From NCBI GenBank assembly GCA_050084515.1, contig CM114271.1, positions 17,918,001 through 17,982,000 of the forward strand: 64,000 nucleotides of DNA, given 5' to 3'. Origin of the DNA: Blasia pusilla (lineage: Eukaryota; Marchantiophyta; Marchantiopsida; Blasiales). Numbering within the stretch: position 1 is the first letter of the stretch; each line of letters opens with the position of its first letter. Both the position numbers and the translations under genes were made by a program. Under the pieces are notes generated by a model. It saw only the letters and a program-made list of their open reading frames with translations, was not told the origin of the DNA and made no database searches. Shown one piece after another: positions 1 through 11,769 of the stretch.

Positions 1-2324
1 CAAAGGCGTGAGGTAATATGCATGGCTTTTGTTGAGTCAATTTTTTTCTTATTTCTCTTACGAATATTTTAGGTACTTTATTTACGTTTTAACTTCTATA
101 TTTGTTGCTTGTAATAGAGAATTGGTATTCCGACCCTTCCATTGGATGTTCATATTATTAATCTTGCGTTATTGGAGGTCCATTACCATCTTCAAGATCA
201 TGGTAAAAGTATGGCGGACTTCCCTGACATGCCTCAACCAAATATCCAAACTCGTGATTTATCTATTTCGCGTCTAGAAGAAGAAGAGCTCTCCTACGAT
301 CATGATATTCTTTGTGAACGTGTGAGAGTAGGAGAGATGTCTTTAAATGATGGACAACGCGCGATTTGGGAAGTTGTTTGTAATGCTTTTCGCGATATCT
401 TATAGGATGCGCCACCTTCTGTAAGTGGATATTATATATAGTATATTTTATTATTAATTTCTTAAACTTTTTATTTATTTAAGTTTTCTTTTAAAGTGCT
501 TTTCTGTGACGAAAAATATGGATTTTTCAGGCAAAACTTTTCTTTATCGATGGTCCTGGCGGAATAGGAAATTTTTTTTTGTACAACCTTCTTCTTGCAA
601 TGGTACGGAGCGAGGGTCATATAGCTCTTGCAGTTGCATCTTCGGGGATTGCCGCTTTATTATTGGATGGAGGTCGTACTGCTCATTCTCGATTCAAGAT
701 TCCTATCCAAGTACATGAAAGTTCCACTTGCAAGTAAGTCTAGATTTAAGATTTATTTTCCTTTTATGGCATGCATATTATTGTTTTATTTTTTGATTAT
801 CCTTCATAAATGTTCCTCATATATTGTTTGTTATTGATTTTCCAGCCTATCGGTCAATAGTCATATGGCCCGCCTTATACAAAAGGCGAAGTTGATCGTG
901 TGGGATGAAGCTCCTATGACGAATCACGCATTTGAGGTCGTTAATCGTACTTTCCAAGATATCATGGGTTTGATGGATCTCGATTACGAGATTTGCCTTT
1001 TGGGGAAAATCATTTTATTTGGTGGTGACTTCCGACAACTTCTTCCATTGTTTAAATCGGAGATCGTGCCGCTGATTGTGCGTGCAACACTTAGAGATCT
1101 CCTATTTGGTTTGACGTGAGATTATTGAAACTCACTACCAACATGAGAGTCAATACTATACAAGGTATTAAAGAATAAACCTAATATTTCACCTTTTTCA
1201 TTTCATGTGGTTTTTGTTTATTTTTAATATTTACTAATTTCTTCATTTTATATTTATTATCAGGATATGCACGAGAAGAGCAAGAAACCTTTGCAAAGTG
1301 GTTATTAGAGGTAGGAGAGGGTCGTGTACCGTTACATTTGGACCTTGGAGAGGATTTTATACAAGTTCCGGATGCGATAATTGTTAAAACCACAAGGATC
1401 AATGATTTCATTGACATTGTTTATGGACACGATGTTCATAAGTGGAGTGATATTGATTTCTTGAGGGGTACATCCATTTTGTCAACTAAGAATACTACTG
1501 TGGATATTATAAACGGAGAAATCATGTCTCGATTTCCAGGAGAGGTAATATTCATATTCTTGAATATCATTATTCTATTTTGATTGTTCTACTGCTACAT
1601 TTTTCTATGATCTCTCTTATTTTAATGATTTATTTTGTTTTTGCAGGAGCATACCTTCTTGAGTGCTGATTTTGTTTCCGACGATGAGATGAGACTTGTT
1701 TATCCAACAGAATTTCTGAATACATGTTTACCATCTGGATTGCCACCTCATTGTTTGACTTTGAAGATTGGAGCTCCGATAATGCTATTACGGAATATGA
1801 ATGGAGCAAAGGGACAAGCAAACGGGACTCGGCTGGTGATAGCTGGCTTTAGTCGACATCTTATAGATACAACAATTATCACGGGAAAAAACATTGGAGC
1901 TCGAGTTTTCATTCCACGCATTCCATTGATTGCTTATGATTCCGGCCTACCTTTTGATTTACGACGATTTCAATTTCCTATCCGTCCTGCTTTTGCAATG
2001 ATTATTAATAAATCTCAAGGTCAAACATTAGATAGAATTGGTATTTACTTGCCCAATCCAATATTTTCTCATGGACAATTGTATGTTGCCTTGTCAAGAG
2101 TAAGCTCAAAGAATTCTATTCATATTATGACAGATAATGAAAATGCTACTAACAAAATAGGTTTTTATACTAGAAATGTTATTTATAGTGAAATATTGAA
2201 TTAAATTAAAATAACATTATATGTGTGAAATTTAATATTGACCCATATTTTCTAAATTTTGTAATGCTTCACTTATTAATATGATTAATTTTATATATGT
2301 TAAATTTGGATGCATTCTTACTAG
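1..2324 (+). mobile_element. Helitron, 3' part, cut by the window edge
   Basis: The helicase remnant described in the next entry defines this as the 3' part of a Helitron whose Rep domain and 5' end lie outside the window. After the helicase stop there is about 115 bp of AT-rich DNA, then a CTAG followed by T at 2321-2324. That fits a Helitron 3' end inserted between A and T. No GC-rich terminal hairpin is visible before it, so the right boundary is tentative. Confidence 0.55.
142..2204 (+). pseudogene. Helitron PIF1-type helicase, degenerate, intron-containing
   Basis: This is the C-terminal superfamily 1 helicase (PIF1/RecD-like) of a Helitron transposase, which unwinds DNA during rolling-circle transposition. 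Recognisable blocks run in order: a pre-helicase block (142-405), a Walker A region (about 534-735) reading GPGGIGNF, a Walker B block VWDEAP and GGDFRQLLP (about 847-1118), LTTNMRV (about 1130), a block with LDLGEDFIQVPDAI (1262-1542), and the C-terminal block INKSQGQTLDR to YVALSRV (1646-2204). Blocks are separated by short AT-rich introns with usable GT and AG ends near 735/846, 1151/1261 and 1543/1646. The Walker A lysine and threonine are replaced by N and F, and one base appears lost near 1098, shifting the frame just before LTTNMRV. Both changes argue against activity. Confidence 0.85.
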
Positions 2325-5239
2325 TATAACTTTATTTTAATAACCCCATCATGATAACCGTAAGTATATTTCCCCGAGAAAGGCCGGGTCGGTCTGTACA
2401 GCAAGGGGAGGTTTCCCAGAGTCGGACGAGTTTCCACCACACACATAGCGACACGTCACGGGATCTTCCAGACGCATGGAAGATTCCCCAGTTCATAGCG
2501 TGATACGACAAGCATTCACAAAATCCGTAGGTTCTAATATCCTCTATCGAAGAGGTGATGTGATGAGAATCGAGCGACGCTCGCTGCAGAGACGTAGAAT
2601 GTGGAGAAGCGACGATGGACTCTGACCTAAGAAACTGCGAACCCATTTCAAATTGTTGTAGCGTGATCTTCTCGTGCGAACCAATTCCATCTTCCCAATC
2701 GCAAAACTGGTGCTAGTGCTGCTGTTGCTGCGCCTTTGCTGTACGTACGCCACAGGAAGGTCGTCACCGCTCGCTCCTGAGACCTGTGCGCCTGTCAGCG
2801 AGCGGACGAACGCGAAATCAGGAGAGAGAAAAAACGAGGATTTTGGAGAATATTTGCTGCGGAAGGTACGAACTCTTCGTCTCCCTGGAGGATTTAGGCG
2901 CTTGCCGCGACTGTGAAAAGTGGTTGCTATGAGTCTTGTTCGTCGGGGAGTACGATAATTGTGCCTATAGGAGAGCTATCGTTGGAGCCTTTGCTCTGTG
3001 TATGCCAGTCAAGGACATAATTGTCAAACGATTGGAATGATCTGGAGTCGCTCTTTACGTCAACTCGGTAGGGGGGTTTGGTCTTCGGCCTGGATATGTG
3101 CAAAGTATGATCGCTTTGGAAGGAGTCGAGCACCTGACAGATGTGCTCGCAATCGTGGTGGAACCGGACGGATTGAGTTTACAATCAGTCGATCTGCGGC
3201 TTTGTGCCTGAATGGTTGGAACTGCGTAAAATTACGTAGAGAGTAGCCTGAGCACCAACAATCAGGGAATCGCGGGAAAACGTGATGTGAAGAAAGTGGC
3301 GCTTCTGTTGTGCCACCAGGTCCCACACTCTTAGAATCAATTTTCGTGCTCAATCTGAGACACTTTCATGCTCTTCTTCCGCTTGCACCTTGTTGACGTT
3401 CTGTCTCAGGTATTCAGCGTCATCTACGCTGGGCGTCCGCTGTAGTTGCAGATCCAGAAATGAAAAGAAAATAGATGATGGAGCTATCCGATGTTCCAAT
3501 CCTCTGTATGGTGGTTCCATTAATAGATTGTTGGATCCTGGGGATCTGACTAGGGATCGAGGAAACGGACAGAGCAAAGACTTCACAAGTCTGCTCTGGT
3601 GCCATTTAATTTCCTTCCCACTACAAGGTCTCTTCAACTTTAACTTTGGGACAATTTTTGTCAGCCATCCGGAGACTGGCAGCTTGCTCCTTTGAGGATT
3701 AATCGGCGTTGGTCTCTTTTCGGGATCCAGATATCTACGGATATTGCACCGCAAATTGAAGATTGAGTTTGTTGAAGTGAAAGTAAGTAGAACTAAATTG
3801 GGGGGTTTTGTCCTTTCTTTAAAACGTTCCAGAAAAAACCCATTATTCCCCCTGTTTTTTTTGGTGACAGTCTGTGCTGAGTGCATTACTAGGATGGTCA
3901 AAGACTCTTGCCAGAGATTCATAGTTCTAAGGACTTAGATTTTACTTGTCCAATGGGCTTATTTTTAGTTCATTTATACAGTATGCATAGATTAATTAGT
4001 ACATCCACTGTACAGCCTCACCGATCCGTTTTTGAACCAATCTCCCTCATGTGCAACTTGAATAGCAACTCTGAGTCGGATCTCTATTTTCAAAGTTGGT
4101 TAATCCTCATAACATCTAGATGTGGCGTGACTGACAGGTCCATGGCACATTCTACCCATAATTACGTCCTTCAATTCCCATCAATATTTCAAACACTTGC
4201 CCGATATCCACTCTGCTTATGCATCTGACCACTTGCACTCTGTCATGAACTCATGATATTTGAGACTGAGCAAAGCCATCAAGCAGATCAAAACTCTCGG
4301 TTGTAGAGATCATTTCTGTGTTCATTACTGCCTTCAATCTTTGAGATCTCGTCCTTAAGCCCTTCATGTTGGCATTATTACGTCTGTACCTAATGATGAT
4401 TTATGAACTTACGAAGTCTAATGCTTTGACAAGGTGATATATTTTGTCACTGATGGTAGGGGCAAGAAATCCAGGCTTCACAAGGAGTCCACGCTGGCTA
4501 GCTATGCTATGCACTCAGACCGATTCACATAGATGTTCGAATGGACATAAAAGCCTGCATTTTGATAGGCTAATAAAAAAGATCCATCTGTGCCAAGTTT
4601 TTGCTGGTGTGATCAAAATTCTTTGTTATATGAGTGGATACTCTTGGAACATCAGGGCTCTGATTTACCTTATGTAATGTGTAGTTTTTCTACAACTGGA
4701 TTATTACAGTAATGATTCAGGTTCAGATAAAACACAGATCTGTCATTTATATTCCTTTATGCCACACTGGAATCTATAGCAGTGCTAAGTGTCTGTTCAG
4801 CCTAAGAGTTCGAATTTGCTGTTTAAAGAGAAATGCTACTGATCATGCCTCAATTGACCAACTGCCTTCGTCATGACCAAAACGAATATCAATTTCTATT
4901 TTAAATTTATGAAATCTTCATTCTTCAAGATTAGTTGTGTACTACTTTAGGTGAGTCAGTCCACAGACTTCTGTAAATGCAGATCAATCCCCAACTGGTA
5001 TCCAGGTTTCACTACTCGGTCATGTCAAGCTAGTTTGCAGTTGTGGGGATCACTGGTAGATTTGGACTAACTACATTCCCTGGAAGCTTGACATTGATCT
5101 TCATGTGAAGCATTGGGATCTTGAAGGTTTGAAAGAGAATGGCCCTGTCTTTTTGTCTGCCTGCTCTTTCTGTTGCTTAGTGAAGCTTGACTGTCAGATT
5201 TATACAATTCTTGACTGTAGTTTTGTCTCATCATGGCAG
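2325..5239. other. Upstream region and probable 5' leader/intron of the 5246 gene
   Basis: No convincing protein gene. Base composition rises from the AT-rich Helitron to mixed sequence near 2350, which I take as the start of the gene island. The coding exon at 5246 is preceded by an intron acceptor, so promoter and an untranslated first exon should lie here. A plausible donor (GCGGAAG followed by GTACGA) is near 2868. Open frames on both strands at about 3350-3920 match no family I know. Confidence 0.4.
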
Positions 5240-5245
5240 GTGATC

Positions 5246-6601
5246 ATGTCGCTGGTTGATTATGCATCCGACGAAGATGAGGATGTCATGGATGCGAGTG
5301 AGGAGGATGCTGTGCCTGGACCTGCTGTTCAGACAAGTGATCGAGGTTTCTCTGTGTCTGCTGCCGTGCCTTTTAATTCTGATTCTGTGATGTGAGTGGC
5401 TGAAACTCTTCTACAAGTTCTTCCCAATGCTTAGGTTGCTCAAGGTCAGCAGCTGCTTGTAGATATGGTTGGAACTCTGAGATAAATTTTTGGTGTTAAT
5501 TCGTGGGCAGGCCATGTATTCTTGATCGAGTGGTTAGTTTGACAAATTTATGGGCAACAAAGGTGTATGAATGCTGGATAGGAAAGTAAATTTTTGGATA
5601 AGCTGCAGAGATTGGACCTCTTCTGTAGTTATTCCACATACACTTGGGTGATCATAACTGGCTACTGAAGGGATTTTGAAGAGGTCGTTGCCTTTGCTAC
5701 CAACTCTGGAGTTTCTATCAGCATTCGGTGTTCTTATTGTCTGGTCTTACTTCCAAACAAATGTTTTTGGTTTATGTTTTATGACATCATTGGCTGTCTT
5801 TGCAGTGACAGGCAGTCACAGGGTGGAGTTTCTGTTCAAAGCCCAAGCACACGTTCCGGTCCATCAGCTCAAATACGACTGCCAGATGTTGCAGACCTGT
5901 TAGGTCCGAGTGCTGAAGATGGTGCAACTACTTCAGGCACACAAAGGAAGAGGATGCCTGCTGCTAATGGATCAGCACATCCAATGCCTAATAGAAAACT
6001 GCCTCGTGGGAATCTTCGACCATCCAGACTACCTCCAGATACTGCGGGCGGCCTCCTAACACCTCCTCAATTGAGGGGGAGGTTAGTCCACATTCCCTTT
6101 TTCTACTACTGGAACCTGCAGCTGTGTGTGTAGAGGTTTGGTAATATCACCGATCTTACTTGCTTAGCTTTCTGTGAATGTTTTGGTACCATAATTTAGA
6201 CTAGTACATGCACACCCATGCGATTCACTGGTAAGTTTCCTCTAAAACTACTTAGCATATTAGAAAAACGTTCGGAAAAGAAATGAAGACAGTTTCTTTT
6301 TAAACGTACAAGGCTTCAACCTAAGAGGCAGGAGAAAACTTTCCTCTTGCAGGAAGAACCATGTTGTCAAAATAGTACATATGGGGGATTACCTATTCGA
6401 ACGATAAAGTTCTTTGGATATTTTCTTGGTCATTTGTGTCTGGGTAACTAATGTGCAAGGGTTGGAGAATTATGAGTGCAGGGACTAATCCACAGGTTCT
6501 AGAAAGTACTGTCTGATAGCTTTCTTCTTTGTCGTATCAGAAGCAATGTGGCGACAGAGGACCTTGACAAAATTTTCACACGAAGGCAAACAAGAAGATG
6601 A
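5246..6601 (+). CDS. Conserved plant protein of unknown function (160 aa, 3 exons)
   Basis: Exons 5246-5391, 5806-6081 and 6541-6601 join in frame (donors GTGAGT and GTTAGT, acceptors TTTGCAG and TATCAG) into 160 residues. The N-terminus starts MSLVDYASDEDED and is strongly acidic to about residue 22. The middle is Ser/Gly-rich and becomes basic around RKRMPA and NRKLPRGNLRPSRLPPD. The C-terminus reads GGLLTPPQLRGRSNVATEDL then DKIFTRRQTRR. I recall plant proteins of unknown function with the same layout: acidic MSLV-like start, KLPRGNL, a GGLL-PPQL-GRSN block and a VTED-K-F end. The last two exons are too small to stand out alone; the conserved tail supports them. The ATG at 5246 is preferred because a CAG acceptor sits just before it (5237-5239). 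No catalytic motif, signal peptide or membrane segment is seen; the charge pattern suggests a nuclear protein, which is inference. Confidence 0.78.
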
Positions 6602-8857
6602 TCAGTGAATAGTACGCTTCTGCTGTTACTGAGGTGCTGATTCGTTTGGCAGTTGGGACCTACTTGTGACACATGCTGTAGGATATGGTTGGTTTCCTAC
6701 CTCTTCAACTGCATTGAACCAAATCCACTTTTGCTGTATCAGTCTTTGCAGAATTCAGCGTACCGCCAGTAACCAAGAAACACCAATGAAATGGGAAAAT
6801 TTGGAAAAGATTTTGCTTCGTTTCAGCAGATTATCTGTGTACTGAGTTGCTATATGCTTACTTGGGTCCAGGGCAGTCGAGAACCTGACGGCCACAATGT
6901 GATTCTTCTGCAGCATGGTGGTGATTCTATCTGGAACTGGCACAGAAAGTCATCACATTAGTATTGATGACATGGTATGATGAACCAAATTGTACTCGGT
7001 CTTGCACCACTGTAAAATAACGTGAAATTTTTGTAGTGATAGTCAGTAGTGATCTTGCTCTTACGAGAGAGTAAATTTCATGGAAAGTAAGCTTTGAGAG
7101 GAAACCCATTCAGGTGGGGCCTCGACAAGATTTAGATGCAGGTAGTCCATCTTGTGTTCTGAGTCTTCCGATGCCATTCTAGCCTTGAGTAGCGTCAGTT
7201 TCCAGGGTAAGTGAGTAACAACCCATTCTAAAGATTCCTACTGGGCTCATGCCCTTGCTCTCCTTCAATCAAATTTATTCAGTGGATTATTGAACTACCT
7301 TCGTCTGAAATGAAAGTTCCGTAGAACATTTGAGTTCGTGGGTCTGGATCAACCCCGAATACAATAATGGGACTGCTGGATGAATGGGAGTAGCACAGCA
7401 CAACCAGATGGGAGTTTGGCATAATTCTGTGAAACCCATCAAGAAGATATACAGGAAAGGCACACATGGAAAAGGGAAGATGAAAGGAAGTAAAGAGGCA
7501 AATATGAAAGGAAGGTGGATGGATCCTGAGATAAACTGTTGACGTGACTCCTTTCGGAAGGAATTATCTCGGAGACAGTAGGGCAAGCCGAAGGAAAGGT
7601 CACTAAACCTAAAGGCAAGGTAGGAAACTTAGACGTGGACAAAGAGACGGGTCCGAGATATGTGGGGTCACAGTGGGAGGAAATGAGGTAGTGAATGATT
7701 GATACACGGGGAACGGTCGCAGTAGCCTCGGAAGAGTTGACTACATTTCGAAATAATTCTAGAGAATAGTGGGGCGCGAAGAAGTCAAAAAGGAGTGAGT
7801 AGCTTGCAACTAGGGCCCATGGACTTGCATGAAGTGGATGTATGAGACGCTAAAACATTCAATGAGGCCACGGGACGAGGGGGCCAACGGACAAATGATT
7901 GGAGGAGTGGACGGAGACCCATCGAAAGCACACATGGCAGGCAGGAAGGATGGACGGATGACATTAAAGGTGATTTTAGGAAAGGATGGGCAATAAGGCG
8001 AATAGCATGGAGGGGAAAAAGTCAAAGTCAAAAGATGGGGGAAAAAAATGGGCATAGATATATTGAGCATAGACAGGATGTAGATGAACAATATTTTTTT
8101 TTTGGCTACTTTAGTTTGATGCTCCCAATGCCGAGAATATAGTCAGATAAAAAATGCGATCAGGATTTGCATCCTGATTTGTCGTAGAAAATAAGTTCAT
8201 GACGTAACGCGTTTTGAGGTGTGTTCATGCCAATGCATCCATCCTCAATATAATGAGTTTTTTAGCTCCACATTTTGTCCTTCTGGTCTGGAATTTTTTT
8301 TTGGTCGCACATGCACAAGCCCCTCCTCGAGCTCTAGATATGGCTCTAGCTCATCCTATGATATTGACACAATTATTGGATCTGGAAATAGATGCACTAG
8401 CAAATCCACCCTGGTCTTGACTTAAGGAGTGAACATTGTAGGATTACATGTTGATCAAATGGTAACATAAGGATGACGTTTTCTATTAGCCTCAATTAAC
8501 AGATATCATTCTTCTTAAAGAAAGAAATTCTTCTCAAGACCTCTTGAATATATAAATGAAACATTTGTGGCATCTTCAGTCATAACGTGGGAATAAAAAG
8601 TGAAAATAAAATGAAATAATCAAAAAAGATTTTTCATGTAAAATGGTCAATTTGGCGTCGTGGTATATTAACATAAATACCTAAGTTTGAGTACCAATGC
8701 ATATCGTTTGATAATTTTCAAGTACCCTCCAATGCTCTAACTTCACAAGTTTCATACCTTTGACCCATGAAATCCAACTATGACAAAATGTGACATTTTC
8801 AAATGTAAGCATGGTTGGGGTTCTTTCGTATCCAATTTCCAAGAGAATAGGGAATCA
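6602..8857. other. 3' flank and intergenic DNA, no gene seen
   Basis: Mixed-composition sequence downstream of the small conserved gene, presumably holding its 3' UTR. A purine-rich stretch on the plus strand (about 7440-8060) opens long pyrimidine-coded frames on the minus strand, but these are compositional and match nothing I recognise. From about 8100 the sequence becomes AT-rich intergenic DNA. Confidence 0.4.
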
Positions 8858-9027
8858 TCTATATAATTAAAAGAGATGGGTTTACAAGAAACACTCTTCA
8901 TGTGTCTTTCCAAGGGTCCACTACGATCGAATCGACACCTATTCTCTTGAGACAAGAGGTGTCATTTAGAGATAATAATTAAATTAAGGGGGAATTCTTA
9001 CCTGTGATCGCACGGGCAACATATTAG
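8858..9027 (+). mobile_element. Mini-Helitron (170 bp, non-autonomous)
   Basis: Starts TCTATATAATTAAAAGAG after an A and ends ...CACGGGCAACATATTAG. A hairpin CCTGTG-ATCG-CACGGG (9001-9016) lies 8 bases before the TTAG. That is the Helitron layout: 5' TC, no inverted terminal repeats, and a GC-rich hairpin 8-12 bases before a CTRR-type end (here degraded from CTAG to TTAG). A very similar 5' end occurs on the minus strand at 26427. It has no coding capacity and would depend on a helicase such as the one at the left edge. Confidence 0.65.
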
Positions 9028-10039
9028 CAACATTTTAATATTTTTCCTCCATAAGATCTTCGCAATAATAAACCAAAATAATAACACTAAAAATAAACCA
9101 GAGACTCTCACAATATCCACATCCGAGAAAGACATCCATTTCCATGATGACAAATATTCTACTTTCGATGAAAAGTTCTTTTCTCACAAAGAAAAAAATG
9201 ATCCAAAATAATGCAATAAAATACAGATTTTCTCCGCTCCCAAATTAGCGCCGTTTCCCAGAACTGTCAGAGACATACACTCTCGAGTATCCAACGGACA
9301 AAATGAATCGAGAAAGCCTCTTTTTGAGATACACATAAATCTACTAAATTCATCTCGTTTTTTGTTGTCTCCATGTTTCCAAACCGAAAAACCGAGTGCC
9401 CGTACATCACTCACAAGAGGTACGCTGCGAAATTACTCCACATGGGAAAGTGGAACAATAATGGCCCTAGAAATAAATAGAGTGTGCATGCGACGGGAGC
9501 AAGCACTCCACAGGAGAGGAGAGGGATGAATTGGATGGAGGGGAGAATATTGAGAAGGGAAGGAAAAGTGGTGTGAGTGATGGCTCATAGTTTAGCTTTC
9601 GGTGCATTCGCCATTCGGAAAAGGTTCTACACTTTTTCTTTATTGCTCCAAACATGGAAAAGAAAGAAAAAGTTGACTCGGTCGTGAACATCTGAGTTTC
9701 TGAAAGGAATGAAATAAAAATAGGTTCAACGGGAAGAAGATGAAAGAAAATTTTCTAGTGAGAGAAATTTACAATGGAGAAATCGCACAGAGCATCTTTT
9801 CGAGAAAACTTTGGAAAACTTCTTTTCAAGAAAACTTTTGGAAAACATGATAAGATTAGAAAACGGAGAGAAATTCCAACCCGGATTCCAACTGGAGCTG
9901 GAATCCGGGTGCTCAAATGTCGAGTCGCAGCGTGCGTTTTTCTTGCGAGTCTGCAGGTGAAGGGTGGGCAAAAAAAGCGGAGAAATTCTACCTCCAGATA
10001 CTTCCCCTTACAAAACCAGTGGGAGAGTGATACATAACT
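9028..10039. other. Intergenic, no gene seen
   Basis: AT-rich sequence with no recognisable coding region. It contains one perfect hairpin, listed separately. Short open frames on the minus strand (about 9467-9970) are low-complexity. Confidence 0.4.
9879..9910. repeat. Perfect inverted repeat (12-bp arms, 8-base spacer)
   Basis: ACCCGGATTCCA at 9879-9890 is followed after ACTGGAGC by its exact complement TGGAATCCGGGT at 9899-9910. It resembles a Helitron-type 3' hairpin, but no CTAG follows at the usual distance, so its origin is unclear. Confidence 0.6.
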
Positions 10040-10059
10040 TGGTATGGTGCTGAACAATT

Positions 10060-10700
10060 TGTGTAAGCAGCACGGCCGATGGTACTATCGTGCTCTAACA
10101 TACCAAACGTCGGGACTCGGACATTGCTGCAACAAGCAAGAAAGGAAGATAACATCCTCATAGGAAGCGACCTCTCTCGCACACTCGCATTGGCGTGCTA
10201 AAACGTCGATCGCATCACATGCTAGTGTGAGTCTGCCTACATGCGAAAGTTTAAGTAGTACTAGTACATCCTGCGCAAGAGAAGTCCGACTTCGTGCGAC
10301 GTCTTCTCGCACAATCGGCAGAAGCAGCTTTCGCGATGATGAACCACCAAACTACGCAATTACGCAGTGCGGCGCCACGCCCGATGGTACCACGCTCCCT
10401 TGATCGTCGTCGCCGACGTCCCTCCAAGCACCATCGCATCCCCGGGGATTCATTTGGCCCACTATTGCAACCAAAAACAAAGTCTCCTCGAGCGCACACT
10501 CCTCCTTATGATAGGAATCAAGATTATGTAGGAATAAAAGCCCTAATCGAAGTCTGTCCAATCGGACTTGTGCTCGCTTCGCTTGCATACATTGATGACT
10601 TATTGTTTCTCCAACAACTTTGCCGCACCACGCCTGATAGTACCAGGGTGCCTTGATTCGTGGTTGCCAATGTCCCTCAAACATCATCGCATGCCACATA
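10060..10700. repeat. Diverged direct repeats around a GCCCGATGGTACC-like core
   Basis: Three related segments are visible: GGCCGATGGTACTATCG near 10072, CACGCCCGATGGTACCACG near 10377, and CACGCCTGATAGTACCAGG near 10633. The second and third can be followed for roughly 75 bases each, through CCTTGATCGTCG / CCTTGATTCGTGG to CACCATCGCATCC / CATCATCGCATGCC, about 256 bp apart. The segment is richer in GC than its surroundings. It looks like decayed tandem or dispersed repeat DNA; no element type can be assigned. Confidence 0.5.
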
Positions 10701-10825
10701 TGTATAATTTTGAATTACCCATCTTAAGTGTACGATTGAATTAGAGTGATCCTATTGGTGGAGATGTATAATTTTGAGTTACCCATCTTGCGTTTATGAT
10801 TGAATTCGAGTGATCCTATTGGTCC
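10700..10825. repeat. 64-bp tandem duplication
   Basis: ATGTATAATTTTGAATTACC... from 10700 is repeated from 10764 as ATGTATAATTTTGAGTTACC..., both units running to GTGATCCTATTGGT. The two copies differ at a handful of bases, so the duplication is moderately recent. Confidence 0.8.
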
Positions 10826-10917
10826 AAAAAAATAATAATTCTATTGACTAAAAAGGACATGTGTCGTAAGGAAAAAGGATCTCAAAATGAATACGCACTC
10901 TCCAATAGTAATAGAGA
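10826..10917 (-). mobile_element. Helitron-like 5' end, minus strand
   Basis: Read on the minus strand from 10917, after an A, the sequence is TCTCTATTACTATTGGAGAG and continues through ACACATGTCC. This resembles the 5' ends of the other Helitrons in the window. The matching 3' end is uncertain. A minus-strand ACTAG followed by T ends at about 10261, with only a weak hairpin beside it. Confidence 0.4.
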
Positions 10918-11769
10918 TTAGATCCCGAATAGGGTTGAGAGAATCATAATGCTATTGCTAGTGGATGCGATGCGAGCCTAGCATGTGTAATACTTGAAGG
11001 ACTTCAATTTTTGTACGTCCTTCAAGTGTTTCACTATAAAATAATGATGACGTACATTTATGTCGGAGAAAGCTAAATATTATTATATCCCAACCTGTGT
11101 GAGTTAAATAGACTAATGGTGGACTTGGACGTCCGACCGTAAGAGGTGTGCGTTCACCTTCGACGACATCTCACACCCGCGGATGGAATTTTGACTGTAT
11201 AAAAAATTACGGATTCATATGACCCTACGGTCTGTTTTTTAGACGTCCTACTAGAGCAAGGTATTGGAGGAGGTGGATGTGTAAAGGTATGTCTTGGACA
11301 TCCCAAAAATTTTTGAGATATAATGTGTGGGTGTGAGCCAAGTTTCCCTCCCTCACCCACATATTATCTCAGAGAAATTGGGCCATAGATGGAGTCGCAC
11401 AACATTAACAATATTTGGATGGAGGAGTGAATGTAGGAATACCTAAGGCACATAATTTTCTGTCTCCCATGATTCACAACAACCTTTGTTCTCTTCCTCT
11501 CTTTGAGCTCAATATTTATTTGCAATTCCAATTGCAAGTTTAGCTTGAGCTTTAGGTTGTATCTTGAGTTTAGAGTCCTTCTCAGCCCATAGGTGAGTTC
11601 TATTGAGGAAAACGTTGTGCTACAAAACACAACCATATATCTATTAGAAAAGGTGTTTGTTAGTAGCCTTGCCCTTCATATAAGTCTTTAGCTTGCATGA
11701 CAAGTGCCATCTACTATTCAAAACATCTATACAATGTTAATTAACAACCTTTGTAATTGTGTGGGCCAA

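Noticed and set aside
3350-3922. 190-residue minus-strand open frame
   Set aside because: No family resemblance or codon structure; lies in the likely leader/intron of the plus-strand gene.
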